Of a stretch of 64,000 nucleotides of DNA, positions 37,701-48,476 are shown piece after piece. Under the pieces are notes generated by a model. That model ran no database searches and was not told the DNA's origin. It was given only the letters and a program-made list of their open reading frames with translations. The first letter of the stretch is position 1. Each line of letters starts with the position of its first letter. This DNA is from Euwallacea fornicatus (taxonomy: Eukaryota > Arthropoda > Insecta > Coleoptera > Curculionidae). The position numbers and the translations under genes are program-made. The stretch covers positions 682,001 through 746,000 of the forward strand of contig NC_089575.1 in assembly GCF_040115645.1 (NCBI RefSeq). The letters are read 5' to 3'.

Positions 37701-40700
37701 TATCCAAATGGTACTTGACGTCTTTTTTTGCAAAATAATTGTTTACAAAGGTTATTGTCTCTTCATTTGCCGAAAATCTATGTCTTCGAGTGCACGATTC
37801 AGTTTAGGAAAAAAATCGATTGGGTCTAGATCTGGTGAGTAAGGAGAGTGGTTAAATAGTTTAAATTGTAAGTCATGGATTTTAGCCATGACAATCGCTA
37901 AGGTGTGGCACTGCGCATTATTTTGATGAATAAATTATTTTTTGCCCAAATGTGGCCGTTTTTCCGCAATTTCTGCCGTTAGTTTATTCAATAATGATAC
38001 ATAAGATGCTCTAGTAATTTTTTTCGGCGTTTGAAAATAATAGGTTCATATACGAGTATGATCACACTCGTGGAAAAAACGCAAGAATAAACAGGGAACA
38101 TCCACGTGTTTTAGCTCTTTTTTAGATATAGTAATTTATGGGAAGTGTCCATCATTGCTAGTTTTGCCCAACCCTGTACACTAATTACAATTAGAATTTG
38201 GGTTGCCAAATGTGTATTTTTCCTCAGGAAGTCATTAAGGGCGTATCGCCGCAAGATATTAAAGGTATTGGCTTCGATGCGACTTGTTCACTGGTCTGCG
38301 TAGATAAATTTGGAAATCCTCTCACAGTCAGTCCTTCTGGTAGAACTGAAAATTTCCATAATTCTAATCAGAAAGCAAATAAAATTTTAGGCAATAACCA
38401 ACAAAATGTCATATTATGGCTGGACCACAGGGCAGTGAAGGAAACTGAATATATTAATAGTTTCAATCATCCAGTATTGCAATACGTTGGAGGAAAAATA
38501 TTTCCAGAAATGGAAACACCTAAATTGTTATGGTTGAAGAAATACCTGAAAGATACATGGGAAAAGGCTGGATATTTTTTCGATCTTCCAGATTTCCTAA
38601 CATGGCGAGCCACTGACTCAACATCCAGGTAATTGCGGTGGCTTTTGTTGACTCATTTGGCATTTTAATCCTGCTTTTTAGATCATCTTGTTCTCTAGTC
38701 TGTAAGTGGACCTACCAAATGAAGGTAGACGGTACAGAATCTTGGAATAGAACGTTCTTTGAACAAATAGGCCTGCTGGATTTGGCTCAGGACAACTGGA
38801 GCAAAATTGGATCAGTCGTCCAGTATCCAGGAGCCCCAGTGGGTAAATTTCCAACGGAAATTAAAAATATCCAACGCTCTAAGGGACAAATTGATTCTAG
38901 GAAATGGCTTATCTGAAAGAGCCGCCAAAGAATTAGGACTTTTTCCAGGAACTCCAGTTGGTACTTCAATGATAGACGCCCATGCAGGCGGTTTAGGACT
39001 AATAGGTTGCGAGGCGGATAACATCGATCCTCACTTCGAGACTAGAGTTGGTATGATCCGAAATTCAACGTAAAAAAAAATTTAGAATCATGAAACCTAT
39101 TAGGACTGATCTGTGGAACATCAACTTGTCACATGGCTGTAGCAAAGGAGGCCATATTTGCCCCTGGAGTTTGGGGTCCTTATAAAAGCGCCATGATCCC
39201 AGGTATGTGGCTGAACGAAGGAGGTCAAAGTGCTACTGGAAAGTTAGTGGATCATGTAATTGATAGTCATCCAGCCACTTCAGGAATAAGAAAAAAGTTA
39301 CCAGAAAACATGTAGGTACCTACATAGGATCCGACTGCAACTCAGAAAAGTTCAATATTTTCTGAAGAATTGAGTTATAGTAAAAGATTAAACGGGAAAG
39401 CCCTTTTGCGCACATTTGGAAATTCTGAACATATTGATATCTAAATATGCAATATGGGGAAAAAACAGAGCGGTTCAGTGTAGTATTCGAGAAACCTGCA
39501 TCTTTTAAACGGGACACCATCGGATCTACGGAGGATTCTCAGAAATTCATTTAGAGCATGTCTCGTGCATCTATTCAAAGTTTATATAAATCAATCGTGA
39601 AAGTATACATTTTTAATACTACAGGGTGATTCATTGGGAACGGGGCATGGAAAAACCCGAGATCACATGGCTTATACCAATATTGCGTGTTTCCAAATTA
39701 CAGGATGTTAAACATTTAAATTTTATTTTAAAATACCTGATTAACTCTTTGGGTTTTTATAGCATCAGCACCAAAGTTGGTATACTTAGATTTTGGATTT
39801 TAAGTGAGCACAACAAGAACTTCTCACAAACTAGAGTTTTTGATGCTTTACAACATATAAAAAAATAATCAAAACCGAACCACAAATAAAAATTTTACAG
39901 GGGTGTCCCGCTCTTATTTGGGTCACACTGTATATAATAAATTACATTGCGGATAGCACTAACATTTTAACAGTGATATGTCAGTCATTGGCTTCTTTCT
40001 CCTTAAATTTTCCTCGAGGGAATGTGGCCTCACATTGCCGCTGATATCTTGCTTACAGTAGGCAAGCTCAAGTTCAAATTTGACAAAAATTGTTTATAAT
40101 ATTCCAATCCAAAATATTATAATTTAATTTAACTCTCTAACCGAAGTCAGTGGTAACAAGGGCACATTATTTTCCAAATCTCTTTCAAAATAGAGTTGCT
40201 AAGGGGCGCTACAAGTTCTTTGCATCGACTGTTTAAGAATTTGGGCATTATATACCAACAATAATAATAACAACACCGATAATAAATAACCAGGAGCACT
40301 GTTTTAGAGCTCAAATGAACAAATTTCTATCGCCTTAGTTTGATAAATAAAGAACACACCAAAACCGAAACTTCAACAGACTAAACGGCAACCGTGTAAA
40401 AAATAGAGTTATATTAGACATTCAAATATATCTTCATTCTTTTTTAGCACATTAAATTTATATGTCTTATCATTTTACATAAGGCGGCTCTAAATCGTTA
40501 GATTTTGTGACGTGAATAGATAGTTGCGCGATTTGAACCATACAAGACTAAAAAAATATCCTCTGGCCGGAGCTGTGACGTGTTTCCAGAGCAATTTGCT
40601 ATCCGTCGCTGGAGATCACGTGATGTTCCAAAACTAGCTGACGTCGAATAATGAGATTAGACGGAAGCGCAGATACTCCGCGCAGAGCATTTGTGGACGT

Positions 40701-43700
40701 CGATCGTCAATTCTTTTTGGCCTAATATCTATCAGTCATACCTAATTTCTATCAGATTATAATTAGTATCAGTAGTACATAAAAATATTTTATATTTTTT
40801 TCTTTAAGCTCAAGCGATACGTTTGTGTGTGAAACAAAGCGGATGGGTTTTCACACAAATTAAGATCGAACATCTTTGCGATTAGCGTTAATAAAACATT
40901 TCCAAGCCTCGAAAAAAAGATTGTTTGCAAGTCGTGCGTAAAAGTTCTTTGCCGGTCTCATTCGATTTTCAATCGATAAAACTTACCATCTCATCCACCG
41001 AAGGAATATTTCGCGCATCTAACACAAAAACAATTATCTTTTTGAAAGCGACTACTTTCCAGGCATATCATCGAATATTTGAACAACATAATATACGATT
41101 TGGCCAAAAAGCAGCAGCTTAGCAATCCTGCACATCTCACCAGAGACCTCCATGTTTATCCAGATTTTCACGGCAATAGACTGCTGGCCAATCCAACATT
41201 AAAGGGAATGGTATGGACAGACGCGGGTGTTTAAGTTGTTTAAATTTAGAGTGTCTTGACAGAAAATTCTCATTTCCAGAGGAGATACAAGAAAACTGAT
41301 ACTAATATTATTGTTGAAAATTTTGAGAAACCCTTATAGGTGAAACATTTTCGTCCTATGTTAAGCGCTTACTGCGAAACATGGCCATTTTCGCACGGTA
41401 AAATTGCTTTCCATCACGTATTTGTGACTTCAAAGAAACAGTGTTGATTTAAAAACGTTGCATTTCAAAATCAGTGCGCGTGCGTGCGTGCGCGAATATT
41501 AAATGAGGTTATTTCTACGTCGTAATACTGGTAACTCTAGGAACGCAGCGCAACGAGGAAACAACAAACAGTTCGGCGGCCATTTTGTCAACGGCTCTGC
41601 AGATCTCTTAAGGTTTAAGGGACAAATATATACAGAGAGTTTGTTTTTTAAGAATTTTTTCTCGGAAATTAGTGCGTCGTTTGATTTGTAATTTTACATA
41701 GTTATTGTTGACTATAATAGCTACAAAGCACTTCTTTTTAAATACTTATCAATCGTGAAACAATGGCGGCTTAAAATATACATGTTAAAATTCTGAGGTA
41801 CGCTGCGAAGGTCGGTAAACTCATCTGTAACAGAAGTACCCAAAAAAATCGTTAATTTATGAAAATACGTTTTGCACGAATTTAAAAAGCTATGAAAATT
41901 CCGAAGAATCCAAAAAAGGCAACATTTAAAAAAAGGTTTTCTTTAGAAATTATTGTTGCTATTTTTTTATAGCGTTAAATGAGAAATATTCGAGAGATTC
42001 ATGCAAGAGCCCATAATTTGCACATCTTGGTAAAGAGAAAATGGGTGGATATATTCTTCCGTCCGTGCGTCTCCACTGGTATGGTTCGGACGACTTGACG
42101 TCATAGCACATTTAGAAACAAATGCAGGGCACTCGAAATTATTTTCACAATTCTTCTAGAATATTCCAGAGATGTTTCTCTATAATTCTAAAGAAAAAAA
42201 AATGTAAAAAAAAAAATTATGTTTTTCCTCCTTTAAGGAAATAGGCTCGGTTTTTCAAAATTTCTGTTGTTGCGTAAACTGAACATCTTTATTAATTTTG
42301 AAAATTTGTTAGTTTAATCGTATAGCACCATAATATTATAGAAATCAGATTAACATACAAATACAGCAATAACGATTTTGCGATTAAATGGTAAATAAGA
42401 TGTCAAATAGTTTTTACATCCTTTGACGGTATCAGCGTAACAGAATCACGTGTCTCAAATTTTCAAAACCAAAATCAAAATTAAAAAGCTTTCTGGCTCA
42501 AGATTCTTGAGATTCGGACGATGCCGTATTCGAATGACGTAAAAATCACGTACCATTAATACCTTTTTTTTATTTTTTCAAAATACGTCATTTCGACGTC
42601 ATGCAAATGAGAAGCGGCCCGAATCTCTTCTCAAGAATAACTCAACGCGTACCTCAATACGTGTTAAAAATAAGTTAACCCTGTTTTATCTATCAGGGTT
42701 TCCAGGGGTTCCCTAACATTTAGGCTTATAACACCAACATCAGTTTTCTTCTATTTCTGGTAATATGGGTATCCCGTCAAAACCCGCCAAGTTTAAACAC
42801 CCTGCACATTAAGGTTTAATTCATAAATTATATTTATAATCATTATTGGCAGATTTCTGGATTAACATTAAACAGCGATGAAGAAAATTTAGCCATGCTC
42901 TATCTGGCCACGGTGCAGGCTCTATCGGTGAGTTTTCCTTTCCTTTACATTATTGCATGTACTTCTGTCCTGCAACGTAATGCTTTTAAGTACGGAACCC
43001 GTCAAATAATAGACCGATTGAAGGATTCAGGGTACCAGAATATAAAATCTACTCTCATCTGTGGTGGCCTCAGTAAGAACCCAATTTTTACAGCTGCCCA
43101 GGCCAACGTATGCAATCTCCCTGTTATATGCCCTGATGAAATTGAAAGCGTTCTGCTGGGTTCTGCCATTTTAGGTTAGTATTAAATACAGGGTGCTCCT
43201 TCCGAAATTAACGACGAATTGAAAAAAAAATTGATTATCAAAGAATCTAAAACTAAGGAAACCGGTGCAGGTGATAGGCTTGTTAACCCATGTTAATCCA
43301 TGTTACACTGGAAAATGGATGTTAACTTTCTTATGATTTAATGTCAAGTTGAGATCATTGCGTTGCCATCGCATCAAATACAGCATCCTCATTTTTGATT
43401 AACTCATCTCTAATTTTTCGTAATTGAAGAAAATTGATAATGTTTTTGAAAAGTACTCTACAAAGGCGTTAAGAATATTTTAAGTACATTTTTTAATAAT
43501 AAATAATATTAGTATGATAAAATAAAATTTAAATTTTTCACGGATATTTCTACCATGTATCCAAGTATCAAATGGAGGTTGCGACCACCTAAGTTCTCAT
43601 AAATGTTTCAACGTCTTCAAATATCAGTACCTCGAAAACAATTTAAAATTGTTTGTCAAATTTAGAAATGAGATAGTATACAGGATGTTCTCTTTAAACT

Positions 43701-45397
43701 AAGAAAATTATACATGATGTCCCGGAAAGATTAGTACAAATTAAATAGTATGATAATGAACGATCAGATCATCGGAGTTTCAAACGGCTTTGCAACAAAC
43801 TGGGTAAGAGTGTCACTTGGTTCAAAACCGGATCATGGAAGATCAGAATCTCCCACTGTAAACCAAAGAGACGAAATCTCCGCGTGAACACTGAAAGAGC
43901 CAGAGACTAAAGCGACAAAAGTCAGCAACTTATCAATTTCTGGACTTATACGGAAGCTGAGGTGACTCCCATACTATTTTACGTCTGTTCCAATTTTCAC
44001 CCCCAAATTGGTTTCTGCAATTTGTTACTCCAAAAGCAACATCATGGCCTTTTGTTCTTTAATACAATATTGTCCCTCGACAAGGCCACATTTACAAGGA
44101 GGGATATGCATATGTCGCAGATTTATTAGTCCTTAAGTGATAAAGCGTAACATCACGAGCTGATAGTATGACGAAGGGCCGGCTGACAAGGCCGTCTTAA
44201 GGAAAAGCACTGTCGAACGAGATCGCTACCACCAAGGGCGAAATCGAGAAGCCATGTGTGAGAGCCTTCGTGGGAAATAGGGACCAGCAGGTACCTTATC
44301 CCTCGGATTTGAAGGACTCGCGAGATCTGGAAAACCAGAAGCCAAAAAGGGACAGGCAGATTAGATTGGCAAGTGACGAGAAGCGCTCGTGTGGTAGCGA
44401 ATTCGTTGGTTTTGCCCTTTTCTATTCTTGCTATTAAAAGTGAACTAAATACTTTATATCATCATGGAAAGTCTCCCTGTTGATGATCTTACACATATTT
44501 AACTGAAAAAACACCCACTTTTACCACACAGAATATTTTAAATTTAGTGAAACATGATTAGTTTCAACATGAATTTTCAATTTATGTGGGAATTGGAAAG
44601 AGACACAGATAAGATTTTTTTTGAATATATATTTTCCCCATCCAGGGATTAGTCAGGGGCAGTAAACTTCTGTGGCTACCATGAAGTCCCGAGTCAAATC
44701 CATTAAAAGTTTTGTTTTATCTTTTGAAATCGTTTGAAGTTATTTGCAAACATAATACACTGATAAAACACTGATAAACCTAATTTCGGGATACCCTGTA
44801 GATTTTCTACCAGTGCGCTTCGAGCTTTAAAATTAGTCAAGTAATATTTCGCATTAACATATCTTCTACGAAGATACGTTTTTCGATACTTCTACGAAGA
44901 TACGTTTTTCGATATTTCTACGAAGATACGTTTTTCGATACTTCTACGAAGATACGTTTTTCGATACTTCTACGAAAATACGTTTTTCGATACTTCTACG
45001 AAGATACGTTTTTCGATACTTCTACGAAGATACGTTTTTCGATACTTCTACGAAGATACGTTTTTCGATACTTCTACGAAGATACGTTTTTCGATACTTC
45101 TACGAAGATACGTTTTTCGATACTTCTACGAAGATATGTTAAGTAAAAACGTTATTGATACACTCTAGAGGTATCTTCTGCATTTAAATGACCTTAGCTC
45201 AAGTTAATTTTAATGTAGGTGCTGTGGCTGCAAATCATTTTGATTCGTTGGAGCACGCTATACACTCGATGGGTGGCAAAGGAAAAGCTGTATTTCCAGA
45301 TCCTGACGTAACAGCTTTTCACGACAAGAAATACCAGGTTTTCTTAAAGATGCATGATGATCAAATTAAATACAGGGAACTGATGGAAGGATCATAA
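34563..45397 (+). CDS. FGGY: FGGY-family carbohydrate kinase, 9 coding exons
   Basis: Cytosolic sugar kinase; the human FGGY protein phosphorylates D-ribulose, and the fly relative is CG11594. Exons: 34563-34748, 38228-38628, 38682-38842, 38901-39050, 39104-39311, 41063-41210, 42853-42927, 42991-43174, 45219-45397. All introns are GT-AG, all phases agree, and the total is 1692 nt, 563 residues (the human protein is about 550). Motifs: N-terminal phosphate-binding GVDVGTGSVRAALV, KGIGFDATCSLV, ILWLDHRA, NGLSERAAKELGL, TSMIDAHAGGLG, LICGTSTCHMA, LNEGGQSATGKL, HVYPDFHGNRLLAN, YLATVQAL, and LICGGLSKNPIF in the second actin-like fold. The piece GNRLLANP is unusual: other FGGY proteins generally have GNRSPLAD there. 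Transcribed divergently from CAT. Three introns are only 52-58 nt, typical of insects, while intron 1 is 3.5 kb. Confidence 0.95.
35420..35990. mobile_element. Diverged fold-back MITE, relative of the copy at 59141
   Basis: The right half matches the 59.5 kb element: GCGTTTTGAGTTTGCAGAAA then ATGCGCACATTTTTACCAAG with AATAAAATATTCTGATAA. The left half shows the inverted partner TTTCAAGTTTCTATTCCAG versus CAATAGAAACTTGAAAC. The left boundary is uncertain and could be some 200 bp further left. No coding. It is in FGGY intron 1. Confidence 0.6.
35991..37560. other. FGGY intron 1; nothing recognised
   Basis: Includes a 103-codon frame on the minus strand at 36079-36390 without a recognisable domain. 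No TIR pair was seen. Confidence 0.35.
37562..38040 (-). mobile_element. Mariner 3' fragment
   Basis: The outer end GAGGGTGGCCTGAAAAGTTG resembles mariner TIRs. Reading inward on the minus strand, the C-terminal half of a transposase is visible: a decayed second catalytic site (HQNNAQCHT, where mariner has QDNA), VMAKIHDLQFKLFNHSPYS, then PYSPDLDPIDFF with the third aspartate, and a broken C-terminus (LDRLKGWELCFDR in a shifted frame). The N-terminal half is missing near 38040. Unlike the DD41D-type elements nearby, this belongs to the classical mariner (DD34D) group. It is in FGGY intron 1. Confidence 0.8.
38228..39311 (+). CDS. FGGY: FGGY exons 2-5 (substrate-binding domain)
   Basis: Four exons separated by introns of 52-58 nt (38228-38628, 38682-38842, 38901-39050, 39104-39311), residues about 63-368. 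The 58-nt intron at 38843-38900 ends TTGATTCTAG. The last donor is read as AACAT|GTAGGT, because this gives the phase that joins exon 6 as M-HIIEYLNN. Confidence 0.93.
39623..39932. mobile_element. Degenerate MITE-like repeat, about 310 bp
   Basis: The left end is ACAGGGTGATTCATTGGG and the reversed right end ACAGTGTGACCCAAATAA, both then reaching CGGG-CA. The inverted match is short and imperfect. No coding potential is recognised (an 80-codon frame inside lacks motifs). It is in FGGY intron 5. Confidence 0.5.
39933..41062. other. FGGY intron 5, remainder; nothing recognised
   Basis: Contains a slightly GC-richer patch at about 40560-40720. No gene or repeat boundary is supported. Confidence 0.35.
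41063..43174 (+). CDS. FGGY: FGGY exons 6-8 (C-terminal kinase fold)
   Basis: Exons 41063-41210, 42853-42927 and 42991-43174, residues about 369-504. They contain HVYPDFHGNRLLAN, TLKGM-ISGLTL, LAMLYLATVQAL and the GGLSKNPIFTAAQANVCNLPV block that forms the adenine side of the ATP site in FGGY kinases. Confidence 0.93.
41211..42852. other. FGGY intron 6; nothing recognised
   Basis: A short G/C-alternating run (GTGCGCGTGCGTGCGTGCGCG) lies near 41475. Two CATTT/ATGCAAATG-containing patches lie near 42580. No coding or TIR evidence. Confidence 0.35.
43175..44853. other. FGGY intron 8; GC-rich island at 44160-44400
   Basis: A solo transposon-like end TACAGGGTGCTCC lies at about 43187. The 240-bp island at 44160-44400 is markedly richer in G and C than its surroundings and has no long open frame or recognisable RNA; origin unknown. 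Confidence 0.4.
44864..45140. repeat. 26-bp minisatellite, about 10.6 copies, flanked by inverted repeats
   Basis: Unit TTCTACGAAGATACGTTTTTCGATAC is split here as TTCTACGAAGATAC plus GTTTTTCGATAC. Ten full units start at 44864 and repeat every 26 bp, with only one or two substitutions among them, then a partial unit. The array is bracketed by a 13-bp perfect inverted repeat: TTAACATATCTTC at 44854-44866 and GAAGATATGTTAA at 45130-45142. Each unit contains a small stem CTTC-TAC-GAAG. It lies in FGGY intron 8 just before the last exon. Confidence 0.95.
45219..45397 (+). CDS. FGGY: FGGY exon 9 (C-terminus)
   Basis: Acceptor TAATGTAG, completing GAVAANHF...AIHSMGGKGKAVFPD and then DKKYQVFLKM, ending MEGS and TAA. 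The acceptor lies about 77 bp after the end of the 26-bp minisatellite. A variant polyadenylation signal ATTAAA is at 45576-45581. Confidence 0.93.
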
Positions 45398-46510
45398 TAA
45401 GAACTCTTTCAAAATATGTTTTAATATTGGCAAACACATATGGTTTTACTACTAAAGATGGCTTAAGTGATATCTTTTGTGTACCTCTATGACTCACCCG
45501 GACACTCCCTATAAGAAGCCTAAGATTTTTCCAGCAATCCACTTTCCCGGTTCAATGGAAATCTACATTATTTTTATTAAATGCATTTTTGCTTTGTCTG
45601 GATGTTGAGCACTATCCACATATTGAGGTACATTTCAATCGCCTGATAAAGAGGATCGGATAGATCAAACGGTGAGTTCCAATTTATTTCTGCTTAAAAC
45701 TACTGATAAGATGATGGGCGGAAAATCATAATGAGACCTATCGGCAAAGTATAAACTTACCCAAGAAGCGCGTTTTACATGTTCCATTTCCTATCCTCTT
45801 TAACTAAGTTACGATGAAAACTCTTTAAACTTTGCTACAAAAATGCTTGAAACTCATTCGGAGCATATAACAGCAAATTCATAGCTCAAATCTCAATAAT
45901 TTGCTCTGATTGTTCTCTAAATTTTACAGCAAAAACTTAAAAAATATATAGTGATGGCGGAGGGACCCTATCCGGAGGGTCGGGTGGAGAAAGAAGTCCA
46001 GAAATGTATAAATCAGCTAAAGCTCGTCTTTTTTTTACTCAGGTTTGATTGAATACTCTGGAAAACTCAATGAGGGTCGTTGTCCAAATCTGACACTTTC
46101 TTTTAGCTTTAGCCAAACACAAGAGGGGATTTGTAGGTTTTGCATTTTTCGTTGTTTCTATGGAAATTACTATCCACATGAAGTTCGCAATTGTGAATTG
46201 ATCTGTGGATCCTAAGGGTATTTAATGGCAATGGAAGGTTTTCCAAGGTTTGAAAACTTCGTTGAATTATTATAACTCCAGCTTGGCGAAGACAGGCCAT
46301 GTAAAACGGTACAAAATTATATGTTCAAAAACACAAAGAAATCGTTTTGTGAGAAACGATCAGGTTAGGTCAAATATGACGAATATCTGCTATTTGCGTT
46401 AGAGAGCCAATCAAACGCAGGCATATGATTTTTTTTTGGACAACGTCGACGTCATGAATGTTGAATCTGCAGCAAATTATCCTAGCAGCGCCATCTGCCA
46501 TGTCCTATAC
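45398..46510. other. 3' flank of FGGY and intergenic DNA
   Basis: Holds the FGGY 3' UTR (possible ATTAAA signal at 45576). No other gene is recognised. Confidence 0.4.
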
Positions 46511-46583
46511 CCATCTCACATATTCGAGGTGCTTAGGTTAATTTGCACTTAATTAACCTAAGCACCTCGAATATATGAGCTGG
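46511..46583. other. Perfect 24-bp hairpin with 7-nt loop
   Basis: Positions 46520-46543 (ATATTCGAGGTG then CTTAGGTTAATT) are the exact inverse of 46551-46574, separated by the loop TGCACTT. Pairing continues outward with a single mismatch (CTCA/TGAG) and further CCA/TGG, giving a stem of about 30 bp in 73 nt. No coding frame or TIR signature surrounds it. It could be a microRNA-like precursor, a tiny fold-back element, or a replication-slippage palindrome; the sequence does not decide. Confidence 0.85.
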
Positions 46584-47410
46584 AACGAAGCGTAAAGTCG
46601 CAATAGACCTTAAACTCGAAGATTTGGTCCACATGGAGCATAAAGGAGTCGACACACGCCGTCAGTAAGATAATTTCCTGTATGCTTGACATGTTTGGTT
46701 TTTTTGATTAACTCGACAAACCGACCTTCGGGGTGCTCGGAAAAACTGAAAGTTAACTAAAGTTAAAAAAATAATTGAACCGGGTTAGAATGTCATATAG
46801 ATTTGCATCGGAATTTGAAGTTTCTTAGATACAGTATCAAATTATGACAATTAATAACTATGAAAAATGGATGATATGTGGTTTATGTCCAGGAACCATA
46901 AATCATATTAGGTCTGGTTGCAAACTTTTACCAAATGGCATCAACTGAAGAGGTCTCTATCAAGAGACACAATTCATTAGCAAATGTTAGCCATCGAGCA
47001 AGAAAAAACTTTCTGAAAAAGTGCACGCAAAAAAGAGTAAATACCAGAAGTTCGCATTAGAAATAGAGAAACAGAAAGTGAGGTGACCAAAACGATTCCG
47101 CACACCTTACACCTTACCTTTACCAACCATTTAGGCCCAGTTGAACTGCTTCTTCTGAGTGACAAAATTATATTATTTTTCATACTTTTTTGGGAGTTCT
47201 TCCAAATCTCCAAGATTATGGACTCTAGAAATTATTATTTATTTAAGGGTTTAGGGGGTAATTTTTCAATTTAAAGATGCCTATTGTTGCTTACGTTTTT
47301 GCATTTACAGAAAAAATTCTTGAAAACGTTTCGTATTAAGAACATAAAATTTATTTTCAAATTTCTTGAATTATCATTCATCAAAACAGGGATTTATCTA
47401 AGGAAGGTTG
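46584..47410. other. Intergenic; nothing recognised
   Basis: Short overlapping frames near 46977-47274 on both strands have no domains. Confidence 0.35.
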
Positions 47411-47415
47411 ACGCG

Positions 47416-47421
47416 TTTATT
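47416..47421 (-). terminator. AATAAA polyadenylation signal for the 47.5 kb gene
   Basis: TTTATT on the plus strand reads AATAAA on the minus strand, about 110 nt after the stop codon of the secreted-protein gene. Confidence 0.6.
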
Positions 47422-47529
47422 TGAAGGTGTCTAACAATATACACTACATATTACGATTCGACAAAGTTGGCTCTAACTAAATACAAATAATTTACCTAAA
47501 TTTAACACTTATAACATCATGTAAAATCG

Positions 47530-48318
47530 TCACTCATCACGGTCAACAACTGGAGCATCCTCAGGAATATTATCCACGGCTTTTAGTCTGCAAATTCCCT
47601 CGTAATCGCGCACCATTCCAGGACCGCACTGCTCTAGCGCACCCACAAGAGCCCATTCCTCCTTGTTCTTATTCGTTATTTTCTTCTTAAATCCATCCTT
47701 TTTCACCACCTTTTTGTCGTCTTCGGTATTACTCAAGACAAAGTCGTCCTCAGGGACCGTCAGCACGAACGCTTTGGAAAGTCTGGTTGACCTAAGTTTG
47801 CGCATCAGGGCGGCCGCCGTGGTTGCCACCGCAGAACGTTTTTTTAGTTTCTTTTGTTGGTTGTTCTCTTCGACAGTCTTAAGGGCAGTAGGGTTGACCG
47901 GAGGGGATTGGGTGGCTAATATCTCGTCATTCCTCAGGTGACTGCTAGATTTAGTAATATCTACGTGGTAGGGCGCAGTTTTAGATTCGATGAAATGCAT
48001 AGTTTCGCCTCCTGTTTCGCTCCCGTCTTGATGTTTCTTAGCGCTATGCTTTCCAGAATGCTTCGAATGCGCCCTGACGAGGAGGTCCAGAAGACCACCT
48101 CCCGAAGTATCTACCGACTCCGAGTTCTTAGGTATGATCATGATCACGAAATTCTTTAAGTCTGCTCTAATATTGAACTCACCCTCTTGCCTTTGATCAT
48201 ATAGAATGCGTTCCTTATTGTCGACACTTTTTGAGTGTTTACTGAGTACTGGATTAGAGATAACTAGTGAAACTGTTAAAGACACCATCAGTGTGAACAC
48301 ACTCGCGAGATACTTCAT
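47530..48318 (-). CDS. Secreted protein of unknown function, 262 residues
   Basis: An uninterrupted frame with a clear signal peptide (MKYLASVFTLMVSLTVSLV, cleavage likely after about residue 22). The mature part starts with a motif ILYDQRQEGEFNI followed by a hydrophobic beta-like stretch (LKNFVIMIIP). It continues through a Ser/His/Lys-rich region, a strongly basic site KKLKKR at about residues 156-161 that could be a proprotein cleavage site, and a Lys-rich segment. It ends with ALEQCGPGMVRDYEGICRL, which has two cysteines that could pair, and an acidic tail. I do not recognise a named family, but the YDQRQ motif recurs in the gene at 58507. A possible TATA box (TTTTATAAAG on the minus strand) is near 48467-48476 and AATAAA is downstream. 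No intron is needed. Confidence 0.85.
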   Translation of the reverse strand: MKYLASVFTLMVSLTVSLVISNPVLSKHSKSVDNKERILYDQRQEGEFNIRADLKNFVIMIIPKNSESVDTSGGGLLDLLVRAHSKHSGKHSAKKHQDGSETGGETMHFIESKTAPYHVDITKSSSHLRNDEILATQSPPVNPTALKTVEENNQQKKLKKRSAVATTAAALMRKLRSTRLSKAFVLTVPEDDFVLSNTEDDKKVVKKDGFKKKITNKNKEEWALVGALEQCGPGMVRDYEGICRLKAVDNIPEDAPVVDRDE

Positions 48319-48466
48319 AGTGAAAAAATTTGTAGTTCAAGAGGCAACTCACCGGTTATTGACTATGAACTGGTCCGCAAGAGAAAGATTTCTTGTTTTA
48401 GCGAATGGGTCTTCAATGTGGATTTTACCGTAAGAGACTGGCGCTTCTTTGTATAACGGGATTTGC

Positions 48467-48476
48467 TTTATAAAAT
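48467..48476 (-). promoter_or_regulatory. Candidate TATA box for the 47.5 kb secreted-protein gene
   Basis: The minus strand reads TTTTATAAAG about 150 bp upstream of the start codon, which would leave a 5' UTR of about 120 nt. The position is plausible but the initiator is not proven. Confidence 0.35.

Noticed and set aside
44680..44705. B-box-like string (CCCGAGTCAAATCC) suggesting a tRNA or SINE
   Set aside because: No matching A box, no cloverleaf and no poly-A or T terminator at the right distance.
43187..44801. Possible 1.6-kb element bounded by TACAGGGTGCTCC and reversed TACAGGGTATCCC
   Set aside because: Similarity stops after about 20 bp and no transposase lies between; kept only as solo ends.
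44864..45140. Regular repeats resembling a CRISPR array
   Set aside because: The 26-bp units are contiguous with no unique spacers, there are no cas genes, and the DNA is eukaryotic; it is a minisatellite.
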